A DNA stretch of 64,000 bases, taken from positions 1-64,000 of the forward strand of contig NZ_JHXN01000005.1 in assembly GCF_000687755.1 (NCBI RefSeq), in the 5' to 3' direction. How positions within the stretch are numbered: the first letter of the stretch is position 1; each line of letters opens with the position of its first letter. Source of the stretch: Taylorella asinigenitalis ATCC 700933 (GTDB lineage Bacteria; Pseudomonadota; Gammaproteobacteria; Burkholderiales; Burkholderiaceae_B). The position numbers and the translations under genes were made by a program. The notes beneath the pieces are model-generated. The model did not search any database. It had not been told where the DNA came from and worked only from the letters and a program-made list of their open reading frames with translations. Shown here piece after piece: positions 35,467 through 44,822 of this stretch.

Positions 35467-36207
35467 CTAGCTATTACGATTCTTACGAGAATCAACGCCA
35501 AGCTGACGTAGTTTTCTGTACAGGTGCGTACGCTCCAAACCAGTGCGTTCCGAAACCCTAGTCATACTATGATTTTCTTGCTCTAGATGATACTCAAAGT
35601 AAATTCTCTCGAATTCATCTCTAACTGTTCGCAAAGGTTTATTCAATGACAATGGTCCTAAATATCCTGTCTTAGTAGGATCTTCTGCTTGCGTTGAAAG
35701 CATTTGTGAGTGATTCATCTGAGCTGTAGTCACAGATTGAATAACATCTGGATGATAAGGCGTTGCTTGCTGATGGACTTGAGCCTGAGGAGGAATAGTC
35801 TCATACTGCATTCTGCGAACTGGAACTGAACCAGGTCTAATAATTGGTCTTTGAAGAACTTGACGAACTGTAGTCATCAGTTTATTTAGTGTGATAGGTT
35901 TTTCTAAAAAATCAGCCGCACCAATACGAGTAGCTTCAATAGCTGTATCTAAAGTTGCATGACCACTCATCATAATAACTGGCATATCAAGAAGTCCCTG
36001 AGAACTCCACTCTTTGAGCAAACTCACTCCGTCTGCATCAGGCATCCAAATATCAAGTAGCACTAAATCAGGACGTTCTTTTAAACGAGCTTCTCGGGCT
36101 TCCGCAACATTAGAGGCTAAATCTACACTGTGACCTTGTTCATAAAGGATTTCTTGTAGTAGCTCGCGAATACCGATCTCGTCGTCGACAACTAGGATTT
36201 TGGCCAT
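35467..36207 (-). CDS. NtrX-like response regulator lacking the AAA+ domain
   Basis: The product has 246 residues. The receiver domain (1-120) is complete: DDE at 8-10, the phospho-acceptor in LVLLDIWMPDADG (Asp about 53) and a conserved MMSGHATLDTAIEATRIGA. A Gln/Pro-rich linker (about 130-190) replaces the sigma-54-interacting ATPase of standard NtrX. The C terminus is a Fis-type helix-turn-helix (SERTGLERTHLYRKLRQLG). It pairs with the NtrY-like kinase upstream (77 bases). Without the AAA+ part it cannot activate sigma-54 promoters and probably acts on sigma-70 promoters as activator or repressor. Related Burkholderiales regulators may share this shape. Confidence 0.8.
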   Translation of the reverse strand: MAKILVVDDEIGIRELLQEILYEQGHSVDLASNVAEAREARLKERPDLVLLDIWMPDADGVSLLKEWSSQGLLDMPVIMMSGHATLDTAIEATRIGAADFLEKPITLNKLMTTVRQVLQRPIIRPGSVPVRRMQYETIPPQAQVHQQATPYHPDVIQSVTTAQMNHSQMLSTQAEDPTKTGYLGPLSLNKPLRTVRDEFERIYFEYHLEQENHSMTRVSERTGLERTHLYRKLRQLGVDSRKNRNS

Positions 36208-36284
36208 AATTACTTGCTCATTAGATAAATATTTTTAAGTATAAATAGACTCTTAATATTCGAAAAGATTATAACAAGGTGAAA

Positions 36285-38624
36285 TTAATTTTTGACAATT
36301 CTGGTTAGTAGTATTGAAATCTTAGCCCCGCCTTCAGGACGGTTCACGATATCAATCTTACCTTGATGCTCATCTACTATTTTACGAACAATCGCCAGAC
36401 CTAATCCAGTGCCATGTGCTTTAGTAGTTACATATGGTTCAAAAGCTTTTTGAAGAATTTGTGCAGGGAATCCAGGACCTCTATCAAGGAATTCAACTTT
36501 TACTCCAATCTCACCGTCTTCAAGTTGAACACTGCAAGCTTTAATACTGACTCCTGGTTCTGTACCACTTAATTCCATATTCTCCATCGCATCCCGAGAA
36601 TTGGATAATAGATTATTGAACACTTGTCTAAGCTGCGTTGCATCTGCTAGAACCAATGGCAAGTTAGGTTCGATTTCAAGTTTAATTTGTCTTGAAATAT
36701 CGACTGCACCTATCTCAGGATTATCAATATCCGATAAATACCCTTCAGCTGACCACCCATATAAATGAGCAATATCCACTAATAAATCCTCAACATTTAC
36801 CTTTTCAAATTGTGCTGGAGGTGTACGTGCATATTCACGAAAATCGTCAACCATAGTTTTTAATGACACAACTTGATTGACAATAGTAGTAGTTAATCTA
36901 TCCAAAAATTTCGCATCATCCTCATCAAGTTTATCAATCAGTTTGAATTTAATTCTCTCAGCTGAAAGAGAAATGGGAGTAAGCGGATTTTTTATTTCGT
37001 GTGCAAGTCTTCTAGCAACTTCACCCCAAGCCACAGAACGGTTTAGAGAAATAACTTCACTAATATCGTCAAATACAAGTAGATAATTCATACCATTGGG
37101 GGTCATCAACTTAGTACCGCGAAGTAAAAGAGTGATTTTTTTATCTTCTTTATCGTCGTTAATATCCAACTCAATTTGTTCTTGCCAATAAGATCTCAAA
37201 GAACCTACTGCCGCATGAGATACGAATGCGGACTTAACTAATCGACCAAATTCACTCAGATTATCTTGCATAGGTTGACCAATCATTAAATCTAAATCTT
37301 CATGCAAAATATTTTGAGCACCTTTATTCACACGAGTAATCCTAAAATCAGAGTCCAACACGATTACACCATTTGTTAATCCTGCTAGCACACCCTCCAA
37401 AAAGTCGTTTGACTGCTCGATGCTTTTACGATGTCTATCAACCTGAGACCTAGCCTCTGTCAACTGAGCAACCATAAGATTAAATGACCTACTCAATTGC
37501 CCAAGTTCATCACTTTGATTTGTCTCTGGGATCGAACGATAGTCACCTGCAGCAACAGCTTGAGTACCTTCAGCTAGAGTTAAAAGTGGGTCTACCAATC
37601 TTCTAGCCAACCACAACACAATCGCTAGTGAAGCAAAAGTTGTAAGCAAAAGAGCCATGATCATCGTGATTGAAAACAGTTTCAAAATTCCCTGACGAGA
37701 AAGGTTAAGCTCTTGATAGTTTTGATATCCAGTTTGTACAGCCTTCAAATTTTCAGACATATTAGCTGGAACTACACGTGTTAACTGCAACCAATTTGGT
37801 TCACGCAGATTAGATATATTTCCATCAAAACGATTTTCTGCATAGAAAATTGGGACAATTATGCGCAAAATATATTGAGTGGATTTCACACCTGACTCAT
37901 CTTCTACAACTGTTTCCTCAGGAGAGGCATACTGCCTAGTTATTCTAAGTTGATTTAAAACATTGCTCGGAGGCATTTTTGGTAAAAGTGAACCAAAAGT
38001 AGAGCTAGAAAAAGCTATTACTCGATTACCGCCTGCAGAGAAAACAAGTAAATCGAAACTCGAATAATTTTCACGCAATGAGTTTAAAGAACTCGATAGC
38101 TGCTCTTCAGGCACATTGTAAAGACGGTTAGAAAGAGCACGGGCATTACTTAACTGATCAATAATCATCGCATCTAAAGATGACTGACCTAAATAAACAC
38201 CAGATGATAATGCTGAATCAACCTTATTGTTAAACCAGGACTCAATATATCTTGAGACATACTGAGTTGATAAGAAATAAACAATGACACCTGGAACGAT
38301 GGCAATTAGGGCAAAGAAAAATATAAGTTTAGAAGTTAGTCTTGCCCCAAATCTTTTCTTCTTAACCTGTTTAATAATGCCTATTAATAAGGATACCAAC
38401 CACACGAATAAAGCAATTGCGAGAGTTGCATTAAACAGCATAAGAATATCGAATCGGTTCTCGAAACGGGATTCATTGCCAGTGGACTGAATTAATAAGA
38501 AAAGCATCACTGCACTGAGAACTACTGCAAGCAATAAACTAGCTCGCAGCAAATAGCGCAAGAATTTCTTAGTCTTATTTAGTGATGAATTTCGAATTTT
38601 TTCCATGATGACGAAAATGACCAT
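36285..38624 (-). CDS. NtrY-like sensor histidine kinase
   Basis: The product has 779 residues. Three membrane helices lie near the N terminus and one at about 315-340, flanking a periplasmic region. A HAMP domain (LVDPLLTLAEGTQAVAAGDY), a PAS domain (about 400-490), an H-box (ARRLAHEIKNPLTPISLSAE, His about 540) and an ATPase domain with GTGLGLAIVRKIVDEHQG follow. NtrY senses nitrogen or redox state in other proteobacteria; the signal here is unknown. The start is uncertain: ATG 38624, or ATG 38606 (MEKIRNSS). Either overlaps the DUF4390 gene, by 46 or 28 bases. The partner regulator follows at 36207. Confidence 0.88.
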   Translation of the reverse strand: MVIFVIMEKIRNSSLNKTKKFLRYLLRASLLLAVVLSAVMLFLLIQSTGNESRFENRFDILMLFNATLAIALFVWLVSLLIGIIKQVKKKRFGARLTSKLIFFFALIAIVPGVIVYFLSTQYVSRYIESWFNNKVDSALSSGVYLGQSSLDAMIIDQLSNARALSNRLYNVPEEQLSSSLNSLRENYSSFDLLVFSAGGNRVIAFSSSTFGSLLPKMPPSNVLNQLRITRQYASPEETVVEDESGVKSTQYILRIIVPIFYAENRFDGNISNLREPNWLQLTRVVPANMSENLKAVQTGYQNYQELNLSRQGILKLFSITMIMALLLTTFASLAIVLWLARRLVDPLLTLAEGTQAVAAGDYRSIPETNQSDELGQLSRSFNLMVAQLTEARSQVDRHRKSIEQSNDFLEGVLAGLTNGVIVLDSDFRITRVNKGAQNILHEDLDLMIGQPMQDNLSEFGRLVKSAFVSHAAVGSLRSYWQEQIELDINDDKEDKKITLLLRGTKLMTPNGMNYLLVFDDISEVISLNRSVAWGEVARRLAHEIKNPLTPISLSAERIKFKLIDKLDEDDAKFLDRLTTTIVNQVVSLKTMVDDFREYARTPPAQFEKVNVEDLLVDIAHLYGWSAEGYLSDIDNPEIGAVDISRQIKLEIEPNLPLVLADATQLRQVFNNLLSNSRDAMENMELSGTEPGVSIKACSVQLEDGEIGVKVEFLDRGPGFPAQILQKAFEPYVTTKAHGTGLGLAIVRKIVDEHQGKIDIVNRPEGGAKISILLTRIVKN

Positions 38625-39292
38625 GCACTAGTATCGCTAAATGCACTAATTTGGAATGGTCTTGAAAGCAATGAAGTATCGAGTCTAAGACGTACTTCAC
38701 CATAATATGTTTTTGCAGGATTCATGGGTTCATTAAGCAAGATAAGCCATTCATCGTTTGTAGTAATAAGACTTAACGCATCCTCCAAGGAGAAGCCTTT
38801 TGCATAATACTGGCCGCGCTCAATTCTCCACTCTCGCAAAAGCACGTTATAGTGAATCATCCAAGTAAGGGATTGTTCGGAGACTATCTTATCGAGCCAA
38901 TATCTTCTTTTTTGATATATGCGTGCATCAAGCGTAAAGTAAAGTGGCAGCCCTTTGCTTAATGCCTGCTTAAGTTCATTATCGAGTTTTAAATCAATTT
39001 TCGTACTAAGCGATAGACTATAGCCGTCGATTTTTACAGGCTTAATTTCGGTAAATTCCGCACTTGATTCAGTATCTTCGGAAGTATTATTTCCTGCGGA
39101 ATCGGTTGTAGCAGGCGTTTCGTTAATAATCGATCCCTTGACTTCAGAAGTGCCAGATGATTGATTGAGAGTTGTTTGAGCGAATGCACGATTGAGTCCA
39201 AAGCCGCTAATCGCAATCAATACAAATAAAGCGAAGCAACTAATAGACCTAGAAAAATTAATTTTTCTTAAATAGTGCATAAAAAAATCCAT
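38579..39292 (-). CDS. DUF4390 exported protein
   Basis: The product has 237 residues. A signal peptide (about 12-39, ending NRAFAQ) is followed by an Asn/Ser/Thr/Glu linker and a beta-rich DUF4390 domain (about 75-235; PLYFTLDARIYQKRRYWLDK, LTWMIHYNVLLREWRIE, then YYGEVRLRLDTSLLSRPFQI). The function is unknown. The gene sits between rsmB and ntrY in many Burkholderiales, and the order is kept here. Its start overlaps the rsmB stop by 35 bases, and its end overlaps ntrY. A later ATG (39280) is possible. Confidence 0.85.
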   Translation of the reverse strand: MDFFMHYLRKINFSRSISCFALFVLIAISGFGLNRAFAQTTLNQSSGTSEVKGSIINETPATTDSAGNNTSEDTESSAEFTEIKPVKIDGYSLSLSTKIDLKLDNELKQALSKGLPLYFTLDARIYQKRRYWLDKIVSEQSLTWMIHYNVLLREWRIERGQYYAKGFSLEDALSLITTNDEWLILLNEPMNPAKTYYGEVRLRLDTSLLSRPFQISAFSDTSAWSFSSSWKKFEIHH

Positions 39293-40550
39293 CCTGTTCG
39301 GGTGGCAATAAATGCCCTAACGCAGGCAATCTCTCAGCTCCATCAAGTATAGAAGTGAAATACGCCGCTTGCAACTCACCCTCTTCTTGAAATACAGAGC
39401 AAGTCACATAAAGCAAATGACCGCCCGATTTCAACATTTTCCACAAGTTAATTATGATTTTACGTTGTAATTGCACAGTTTTGCTTATATCTTCTGATTT
39501 TCTTAACCACTTTATATCAGGATGCCTACGAACAACTCCCGAACCCGTACATGGCACATCTGCCAATATCGCATCAAACATCCGTCCATCCCACCAATCA
39601 GACACACTCGCATCAGCCTTTTGCAAACGCACATTGGGTCTCATTAAATCAAGCCTCGAAAGATTCTCCTGCACTTTTGCTAATCTATCACTATCAATAT
39701 CAAGTGCAAGCAATTCCAAATCAAATCTCTCAAGCAAATGTGCCGTCTTCCCGCCTGGTGCAGCACATGCGTCTAGAACATAATTCCCATTTTGCAGAGG
39801 TAATTGAAATGCCGCATATTGAGCCCCTAAATCCTGCACAGAAAAGAGACCTTCACTATATCCTGGAAGGGTGGCAATGTCCCCGACTCCAGCCACTCTC
39901 AGCCCTGCATCACCTATAACTTCGCTCTCCACCCCAATGTCTTCAAGCATCGCCTGATACTCTGTTTGAGCTGTTTTTCTTTCATTAACCCTAAGTGTGA
40001 GCGGTGGCGAAATCTTATCGCTCCTTAAAATTGACTCATATTTCTCAGGATGTGAATCGTGGATTTTTTCATACCACCACTTTGGATATGAATGAATCTC
40101 AAACTCGCTTAATTTTGCCTGCAAAGCATCTTTATTTCTTAAAAAATTTCTTAGACATGCATTTAGCAAACCCTTGTAAGCACTAGTCTTAGGCATTTTA
40201 GAGCAAGCCCGCACAGCCTCATTAAGAATTACAAATTCCTTATAAATTGGAGCTTCGTCTGCCTCCTCCAAATTCTCAGCAAATAGCAGACTCACACTTA
40301 TACATAGCAAACTCTCAAAAAGTGCATTTGGTGCCTTTTTCGCTAATAGTTGGGTGGCAATGCCTCTGGCTCTCCCATAGTGACGCAAAGCATAAAAACT
40401 GATTGCATGAACACCCGAACGAACTTTAGGATTGACCTTTGGAAGTAATTCGCTTGTAGAATGGCCTTCCATCACATCACGAATCAAGCGAGCACTTTCT
40501 ATAAGCAGCCTCGATAATGCAATCTGCTTTCTAGCATTGCTATCACTCAT
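39258..40550 (-). CDS. rsmB: 16S rRNA m5C967 methyltransferase RsmB
   Basis: The product has about 430 residues. An NusB-like RNA-binding N-terminal domain is followed by a catalytic domain with SAM motif VLDACAAPGGKTAHLLE and the two cysteines of the m5C mechanism (VPCTGSGVVRRHPD and LYVTCSVFQEEGE). It methylates C967 of 16S rRNA. I chose ATG 40550 (MSDSNARKQ), which overlaps the fmt stop by 8 bases; an in-frame ATG at 40565 adds five residues. The gene is fmt-coupled, as in most proteobacteria. Confidence 0.93.
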   Translation of the reverse strand: MSDSNARKQIALSRLLIESARLIRDVMEGHSTSELLPKVNPKVRSGVHAISFYALRHYGRARGIATQLLAKKAPNALFESLLCISVSLLFAENLEEADEAPIYKEFVILNEAVRACSKMPKTSAYKGLLNACLRNFLRNKDALQAKLSEFEIHSYPKWWYEKIHDSHPEKYESILRSDKISPPLTLRVNERKTAQTEYQAMLEDIGVESEVIGDAGLRVAGVGDIATLPGYSEGLFSVQDLGAQYAAFQLPLQNGNYVLDACAAPGGKTAHLLERFDLELLALDIDSDRLAKVQENLSRLDLMRPNVRLQKADASVSDWWDGRMFDAILADVPCTGSGVVRRHPDIKWLRKSEDISKTVQLQRKIIINLWKMLKSGGHLLYVTCSVFQEEGELQAAYFTSILDGAERLPALGHLLPPEQDGFFYALFKKN

Positions 40551-41505
40551 TCCAATGCCATCCATTTATAAAAGATGCCACGTCCTGCTTTTTTCCTCCA
40601 GGTTTCTGAAGTTCCAGTAAGCGAATAACACCATCAGCCGTAGCCACATCAATCCCATCAGAACCAACCCTAAGAATTTGTCCAGGTACCGCATCGCTAG
40701 GTCTTTTTGAATTTGTAAAATCAGCTTTCCACACCTTCACAACCCCATCTATATTTGGCAATGTCAAGGTAACCCCAGGGAATGGATTGAATGCCCTAAT
40801 TTTTCTCTCTAATTGCACAGTGCCCATATTCCAGTCTAACTGAGCCTCAGATTTTTGAATCTTCTCTGCATATGTAACGCCGTCTTCTTCTTGCTTTTGA
40901 GCACCATCTAAAAGTTCTTTAATATCAGCCAAAGCCTCTACTATGGCAATGCCTCCGAGTTCCGCCAACTTATCATGCAATTCAGAAGCATTCATTCCAT
41001 CGATAGGGATTGATTTCATCAACAATACATCTCCAGTGTCTAAACCAGCATCCATCTTCATAATCGATATACCAGTTTGCTCATCCCCCGCTTCAATAGA
41101 ACGCTGAATAGGAGCCGCTCCACGCCACCGTGGCAATAAACTAGCATGTATATTAATGCACCCAAACTTTGGTAAATCTAAAACCCACTGTGGCAATATC
41201 AGCCCATAAGCTGCGACAACTATGATATCGGGACTAAGTGCCTCTAATTCTGCTTTAGCATTTTCTGCTTCGATAACAGCATCTGGACCAAGCTTACCTT
41301 GCGTTAATCTTAAAGATACTGGTTGGATAACTTTTGCACCATGTTCCAGGGCGGAAACTTTTACGGGACTAGCCTGCAATTTCATACCTCGACCAGCTGG
41401 GCGATCGGGTTGAGTCATAACAAGAGGAATTTCATAGCCAGCATCAATAATGGCTTCATAGGCTATTCTTGCAAAATCAGGAGTTCCCGCAAATACAATT
41501 TTCAT
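40543..41505 (-). CDS. fmt: Methionyl-tRNA formyltransferase
   Basis: The product has 320 residues. The N terminus FAGTPDFARIAYEAI, the catalytic INIHASLLPRWRGAAPI (Asn-His) and MDAGLDTGDVL (Asp) identify a formyltransferase using 10-formyl-THF, and the C-terminal OB-like domain is present. It formylates initiator Met-tRNA. It is the first gene of the minus-strand run; the def gene often found upstream is absent, and dbpA diverges instead. Confidence 0.96.
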   Translation of the reverse strand: MKIVFAGTPDFARIAYEAIIDAGYEIPLVMTQPDRPAGRGMKLQASPVKVSALEHGAKVIQPVSLRLTQGKLGPDAVIEAENAKAELEALSPDIIVVAAYGLILPQWVLDLPKFGCINIHASLLPRWRGAAPIQRSIEAGDEQTGISIMKMDAGLDTGDVLLMKSIPIDGMNASELHDKLAELGGIAIVEALADIKELLDGAQKQEEDGVTYAEKIQKSEAQLDWNMGTVQLERKIRAFNPFPGVTLTLPNIDGVVKVWKADFTNSKRPSDAVPGQILRVGSDGIDVATADGVIRLLELQKPGGKKQDVASFINGWHWNE

Positions 41506-41553
41506 AGAGATTTTTAGAGATAAAAATACAAGTCACTATTGTATAATTATGCC

Positions 41554-42927
41554 ATGCAAAACTTCTCCGAACTCCCCTTATCTGAGAGCCAAATCTCTAA
41601 TCTCAATTCTCTCGGTTTCTCTAAAATGCGACCAGTTCAGGCTCAAAGCCTACCTGATATTTTGGAGGGTAAAGATGTGCGAGTTCAAGCTAAAACTGGA
41701 AGCGGAAAAACGCTTGCCTTTGGTCTTGGAATTATGCAAAAAATTAATCCCGCATTTTTTGCTTGCCAGGGTTTAGTTCTAACACCAACAAGAGAACTTG
41801 CAGATCAAGTTGCAGATGAAATCCGAAAACTTGCTAGGGCATTAAACAATATCAAAGTATTAACTCTATGCGGTGGTTCTGCCCTAAGACCGCAAATAGA
41901 GTCTCTAAAACATGGAGCCCATATTATTGTGGGGACTCCTGGGCGAATTCTCGATTTAATTCAGCGCGGGGATCTTGACTTATCTAAAGTCAAAGTATTC
42001 GTACTTGATGAATGTGATCGCATGCTGGATATGGGTTTTTTAGAAGACATCGGAGAGATATCAAAAGCGACACCCTTAAGAAAACAGATTTTGTTGTTCT
42101 CGGCAACATTGCCAGAGCATATTATGAAAATGAGCGAAGGGTTTCAGCGAAATCCAGTTCATATCGAATTATCAGATGAAGAGAAGGTCTCCACAAATTT
42201 AAATCATCTTTTTTTTAAGACGACTTCATCTGAAAGGTATGCACATTGTGTGCAGATACTAAAGCATTTTCAGCCTACATCTACTTTGGCATTTTGCAAT
42301 ACTAGGGCTGAGTGTGAGAGATTTTGTGCATATTTAAATCAGCAAAATATTTCTGCAAAATTTTTACATGGCGAGATGGAAAAACGTGAACGAGAGGACG
42401 TTTTGCTTCAATTTAGCAATCAATCGATTTCTGTTTTAGTAGCCACAGACGTAGCTGCTCGCGGACTTGATATCGATGGTTTGAGTGCTGTCTTAAATGT
42501 GGAACTTACACCTAATGTTGCGACACATATACATAGGATAGGCCGCACGGGACGAAGCGATATGAGAGGGCTTGCATTAAATCTTGTCACAGAAGAGGAG
42601 CTTTATCGATTTGAACGCATAAATACTCAAATACCGCTTAAGTCCGAATGGCGTGATGTTCCTAAAAACACGAGAAAACGCGAGCTTATTGCCACTATGC
42701 GAACTATTTCTATTAAGGGCGGGAAAAAGGACAAGCTTCGCAAAGCAGATATTATTGGGGCCATGACTCAACATTTGCAGATTCCTTTTGAGGAGATAGG
42801 CAAAATTCATGTCGCTGATTTTGTGAGTTTTGTGGCCGTTAGACGTGATCAGGCCGAAGATATTCTTCAAAGGCTGCGTGAAATTCCGATCAAGAATCGC
42901 TCTTGGATGATGCGTTTGATGGATTAG
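41554..42927 (+). CDS. dbpA: ATP-dependent RNA helicase DbpA
   Basis: The product has about 457 residues. DEAD-box motifs are intact: Q-motif (KMRPVQAQSLP), Walker A AKTGSGKT, PTRELADQ, DECD, SAT, and HRIGRTGR. The C-terminal domain (about 385-457; GGKKDKLRKADIIGAM, then FVAVRRDQAEDILQRL) is the DbpA RNA-binding module that recognises hairpin 92 of 23S rRNA in ribosome assembly. I use ATG 41554 rather than the in-frame TTG at 41539, because family members begin at this point. There is no Shine-Dalgarno sequence, and a TATAAT lies just 6 bases upstream, so a leaderless mRNA is possible. The end overlaps the convergent acyltransferase gene by 38 bases. Confidence 0.93.
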   Translation: MQNFSELPLSESQISNLNSLGFSKMRPVQAQSLPDILEGKDVRVQAKTGSGKTLAFGLGIMQKINPAFFACQGLVLTPTRELADQVADEIRKLARALNNIKVLTLCGGSALRPQIESLKHGAHIIVGTPGRILDLIQRGDLDLSKVKVFVLDECDRMLDMGFLEDIGEISKATPLRKQILLFSATLPEHIMKMSEGFQRNPVHIELSDEEKVSTNLNHLFFKTTSSERYAHCVQILKHFQPTSTLAFCNTRAECERFCAYLNQQNISAKFLHGEMEKREREDVLLQFSNQSISVLVATDVAARGLDIDGLSAVLNVELTPNVATHIHRIGRTGRSDMRGLALNLVTEEELYRFERINTQIPLKSEWRDVPKNTRKRELIATMRTISIKGGKKDKLRKADIIGAMTQHLQIPFEEIGKIHVADFVSFVAVRRDQAEDILQRLREIPIKNRSWMMRLMD

Positions 42928-43759
42928 GGGCAAAGGGCGGCTCACGGAATCTGTTATAGCTCCATAAATACTGTGTAGGGGCTTTTCTGATAGCCTCTTC
43001 TAACTCATTATTTATTAATTGAGCCTGTTGTTCTGCGGGGAGACCATCTAACTTAGGCCCTTCCTTCATATATAAATCCCACCCCTGACCTACGTCTTTA
43101 CGTATTGCATAAATCAAAATAGGTATTGCCTTTGTTTGAGAAACTAGTTTCCCTGGCAATGTTATCGTATATGCATCTCTCCCAAAAAATTTTACCCACA
43201 CACCGTCAGATGTCGCTGGCACTTGATCTGGCAATAATCCTACTGATTTTCCGCTACGCAGTGCCTTGATAAATTCCCTCACACCTGAAAAATTTGCTGG
43301 GACAGCTTTTATGTTCTCTGTTTCTCTAACTTTAGATAAAACTGGTTCGAAAAATTTCTTCTTCGCTGGCCTATACATTACGACCATAGGAAAATGTAAG
43401 GAAAGAAATCTAGAAACAACCTCAAAACACCCCATATGAAGGCAAATGAATAAATAACTTTGATTAGGATTTTGTTTTAGTTTTTCTAGAACATCTGGAC
43501 TTTTTAAAGTGAGTCTTTTGAATGCTTTCTCGAAATTAAACCAGATATAGGGCATCTCTCCAAACATGGCACCAATTTCCCTAGCCGCCTCATTATGAAA
43601 CTCTCTACTTACATAACCTGCGGTAGATGCATGGTCGTCTATTCTTGCCCCGTATTTCTTATATGAGATCTTATAGATGAGAAAGCCTAGAAATCGACCC
43701 ATTTTTTGCAAAAAGGTAAGTGGCAATGATCCCCAAAATTGAATTATTTTTAAGAGCAT
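42890..43759 (-). CDS. LpxL/HtrB-type lipid A acyltransferase
   Basis: The product has 289 residues. An N-terminal hydrophobic helix (about 5-30) precedes the catalytic HxxxxE motif in FICLHMGCFEVVSR (about 108-114). VVMYRPAKK and the SGKSVGLLPDQVP substrate motif follow, and AYTITLPGKLV also fits. These are features of the LpxL/LpxM late acyltransferases that add secondary chains to Kdo2-lipid IVA at the inner membrane. Whether it adds lauroyl, myristoyl or another chain cannot be read here. It is divergent from rpoH and overlaps dbpA at its 3' end. Confidence 0.88.
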   Translation of the reverse strand: MLLKIIQFWGSLPLTFLQKMGRFLGFLIYKISYKKYGARIDDHASTAGYVSREFHNEAAREIGAMFGEMPYIWFNFEKAFKRLTLKSPDVLEKLKQNPNQSYLFICLHMGCFEVVSRFLSLHFPMVVMYRPAKKKFFEPVLSKVRETENIKAVPANFSGVREFIKALRSGKSVGLLPDQVPATSDGVWVKFFGRDAYTITLPGKLVSQTKAIPILIYAIRKDVGQGWDLYMKEGPKLDGLPAEQQAQLINNELEEAIRKAPTQYLWSYNRFREPPFAPNPSNASSKSDS

Positions 43760-43845
43760 AAGTCTATGAATATCCTAGTGTGGGCTTATTTTAAAACCTC
43801 ATGAAACAATTTCCGAAAATATGGGCACAAAAAGGATATTAAAAA

Positions 43846-43872
43846 TTAGCACTCTCACCTCAAGAGTGCTAA
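43846..43872. promoter_or_regulatory. CIRCE operator (HrcA site) upstream of rpoH
   Basis: TTAGCACTC (43846-43854), nine bases TCACCTCAA, and GAGTGCTAA (43864-43872) match the CIRCE consensus TTAGCACTC-N9-GAGTGCTAA at every position. It is 38 bases before the rpoH start. HrcA repressor bound here would block or dampen rpoH transcription until heat stress. Comparative work on betaproteobacteria has, as I recall, proposed such HrcA control of rpoH in some lineages. Confidence 0.97.
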
Positions 43873-43910
43873 AATTAACCCATCGAAAGTAAAAATATTT
43901 AGGAAAATAT

Positions 43911-44789
43911 ATGACAAATCAATCATTTGCCTTACAACCGCACAAATCGATGGACCTTATCCATCCGAGTGCATTGGGGACGATTGAACAGTATATCCAA
44001 GAAGTTAACCGTATTCCTATGTTAACAGCTGAGCAAGAAAAAGAGTTTGCTGAGCGTCTACAAGATAAGGGTGATATCAAAGCGGCTCAAGCTTTGGTGC
44101 TTTCACACTTGCGTTTAGTTGTGTCTGTTGCACGTCAATATCTAGGATATGGTTTATCTCATGCAGATTTGATTCAAGAGGGAAATATCGGGCTTATGAA
44201 AGCCGTAAAAAGATTTGATATTTCTAGAGGAGTTCGCTTAGTTACCTTTGCTTTGCATTGGATTAAAGCTGAAATCCACGAGTTCGTAATCCGCAATTGG
44301 CGACTAGTAAAAATTGCAACTACTAAAGCTCAAAGGAAACTTTTCTTTAACTTGAATAGTCTGCGTCCTGAGGGTCGATCATTGGATAACGATGATATCG
44401 AGGGCATTGCCAAAAAACTTAATGTCCGTCCAGAAGATGTTGTAGAAATGGAAAAGCGCATGTCAGGTCATGACATTGCTTTGGACACTCTTATGGAGGA
44501 TGATGACGACTATAGCCCTATTCAATATTTAGCGGACGATGAGGCTTACGAACCTGAAAATGTAATTCTTGCTCAAGAACAAGATAAGCTTGAAGATCAT
44601 GGGCTTAAAGCTGCATTAGAGAAGCTTGATGATAGGTCTCGTCATATCATTGAGAGCCGTTGGTTAAGCGAAGATAAACCCACTTTGCATGACCTTGCCG
44701 CTCAATACAATGTTTCAGCTGAGAGAATTCGTCAAATCGAAAATGCTGCTATTAAAAAGATGCGTGCCCACCTTGAGGATTATGTATAA
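43911..44789 (+). CDS. rpoH: RNA polymerase heat-shock sigma factor RpoH (sigma-32)
   Basis: The product has 292 residues. Region 1.2/2 motifs are complete (LSHADLIQEGNIGLMKAVKR; VRLVTFALHWIKAEIHEFV). The RpoH-box hallmark QRKLFFNLN follows at about 141-149. Region 4 ends in LHDLAAQYNVSAERIRQIE. It directs transcription of chaperone and protease genes. An AGGA precedes the ATG. A perfect CIRCE operator lies upstream and a hairpin terminator follows. Confidence 0.97.
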   Translation: MTNQSFALQPHKSMDLIHPSALGTIEQYIQEVNRIPMLTAEQEKEFAERLQDKGDIKAAQALVLSHLRLVVSVARQYLGYGLSHADLIQEGNIGLMKAVKRFDISRGVRLVTFALHWIKAEIHEFVIRNWRLVKIATTKAQRKLFFNLNSLRPEGRSLDNDDIEGIAKKLNVRPEDVVEMEKRMSGHDIALDTLMEDDDDYSPIQYLADDEAYEPENVILAQEQDKLEDHGLKAALEKLDDRSRHIIESRWLSEDKPTLHDLAAQYNVSAERIRQIENAAIKKMRAHLEDYV

Positions 44790-44792
44790 TTT

Positions 44793-44813
44793 TAAGGTTT
44801 TGTAACCTTATTT
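44793..44813 (+). terminator. Hairpin terminator after rpoH
   Basis: TAAGGTT (44793-44799) pairs with AACCTTA (44804-44810) around TTGT and is followed by TTT. The stem is short (7 pairs), and the next gene starts only 10 bases later, so it may attenuate rather than end transcription. Confidence 0.6.
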
Positions 44814-44822
44814 CCTCACACT

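Noticed and set aside
41539-41553. TTG start for dbpA
   Set aside because: It would lie across the TATAAT and adds residues not seen in the family; the ATG at 41554 is preferred.
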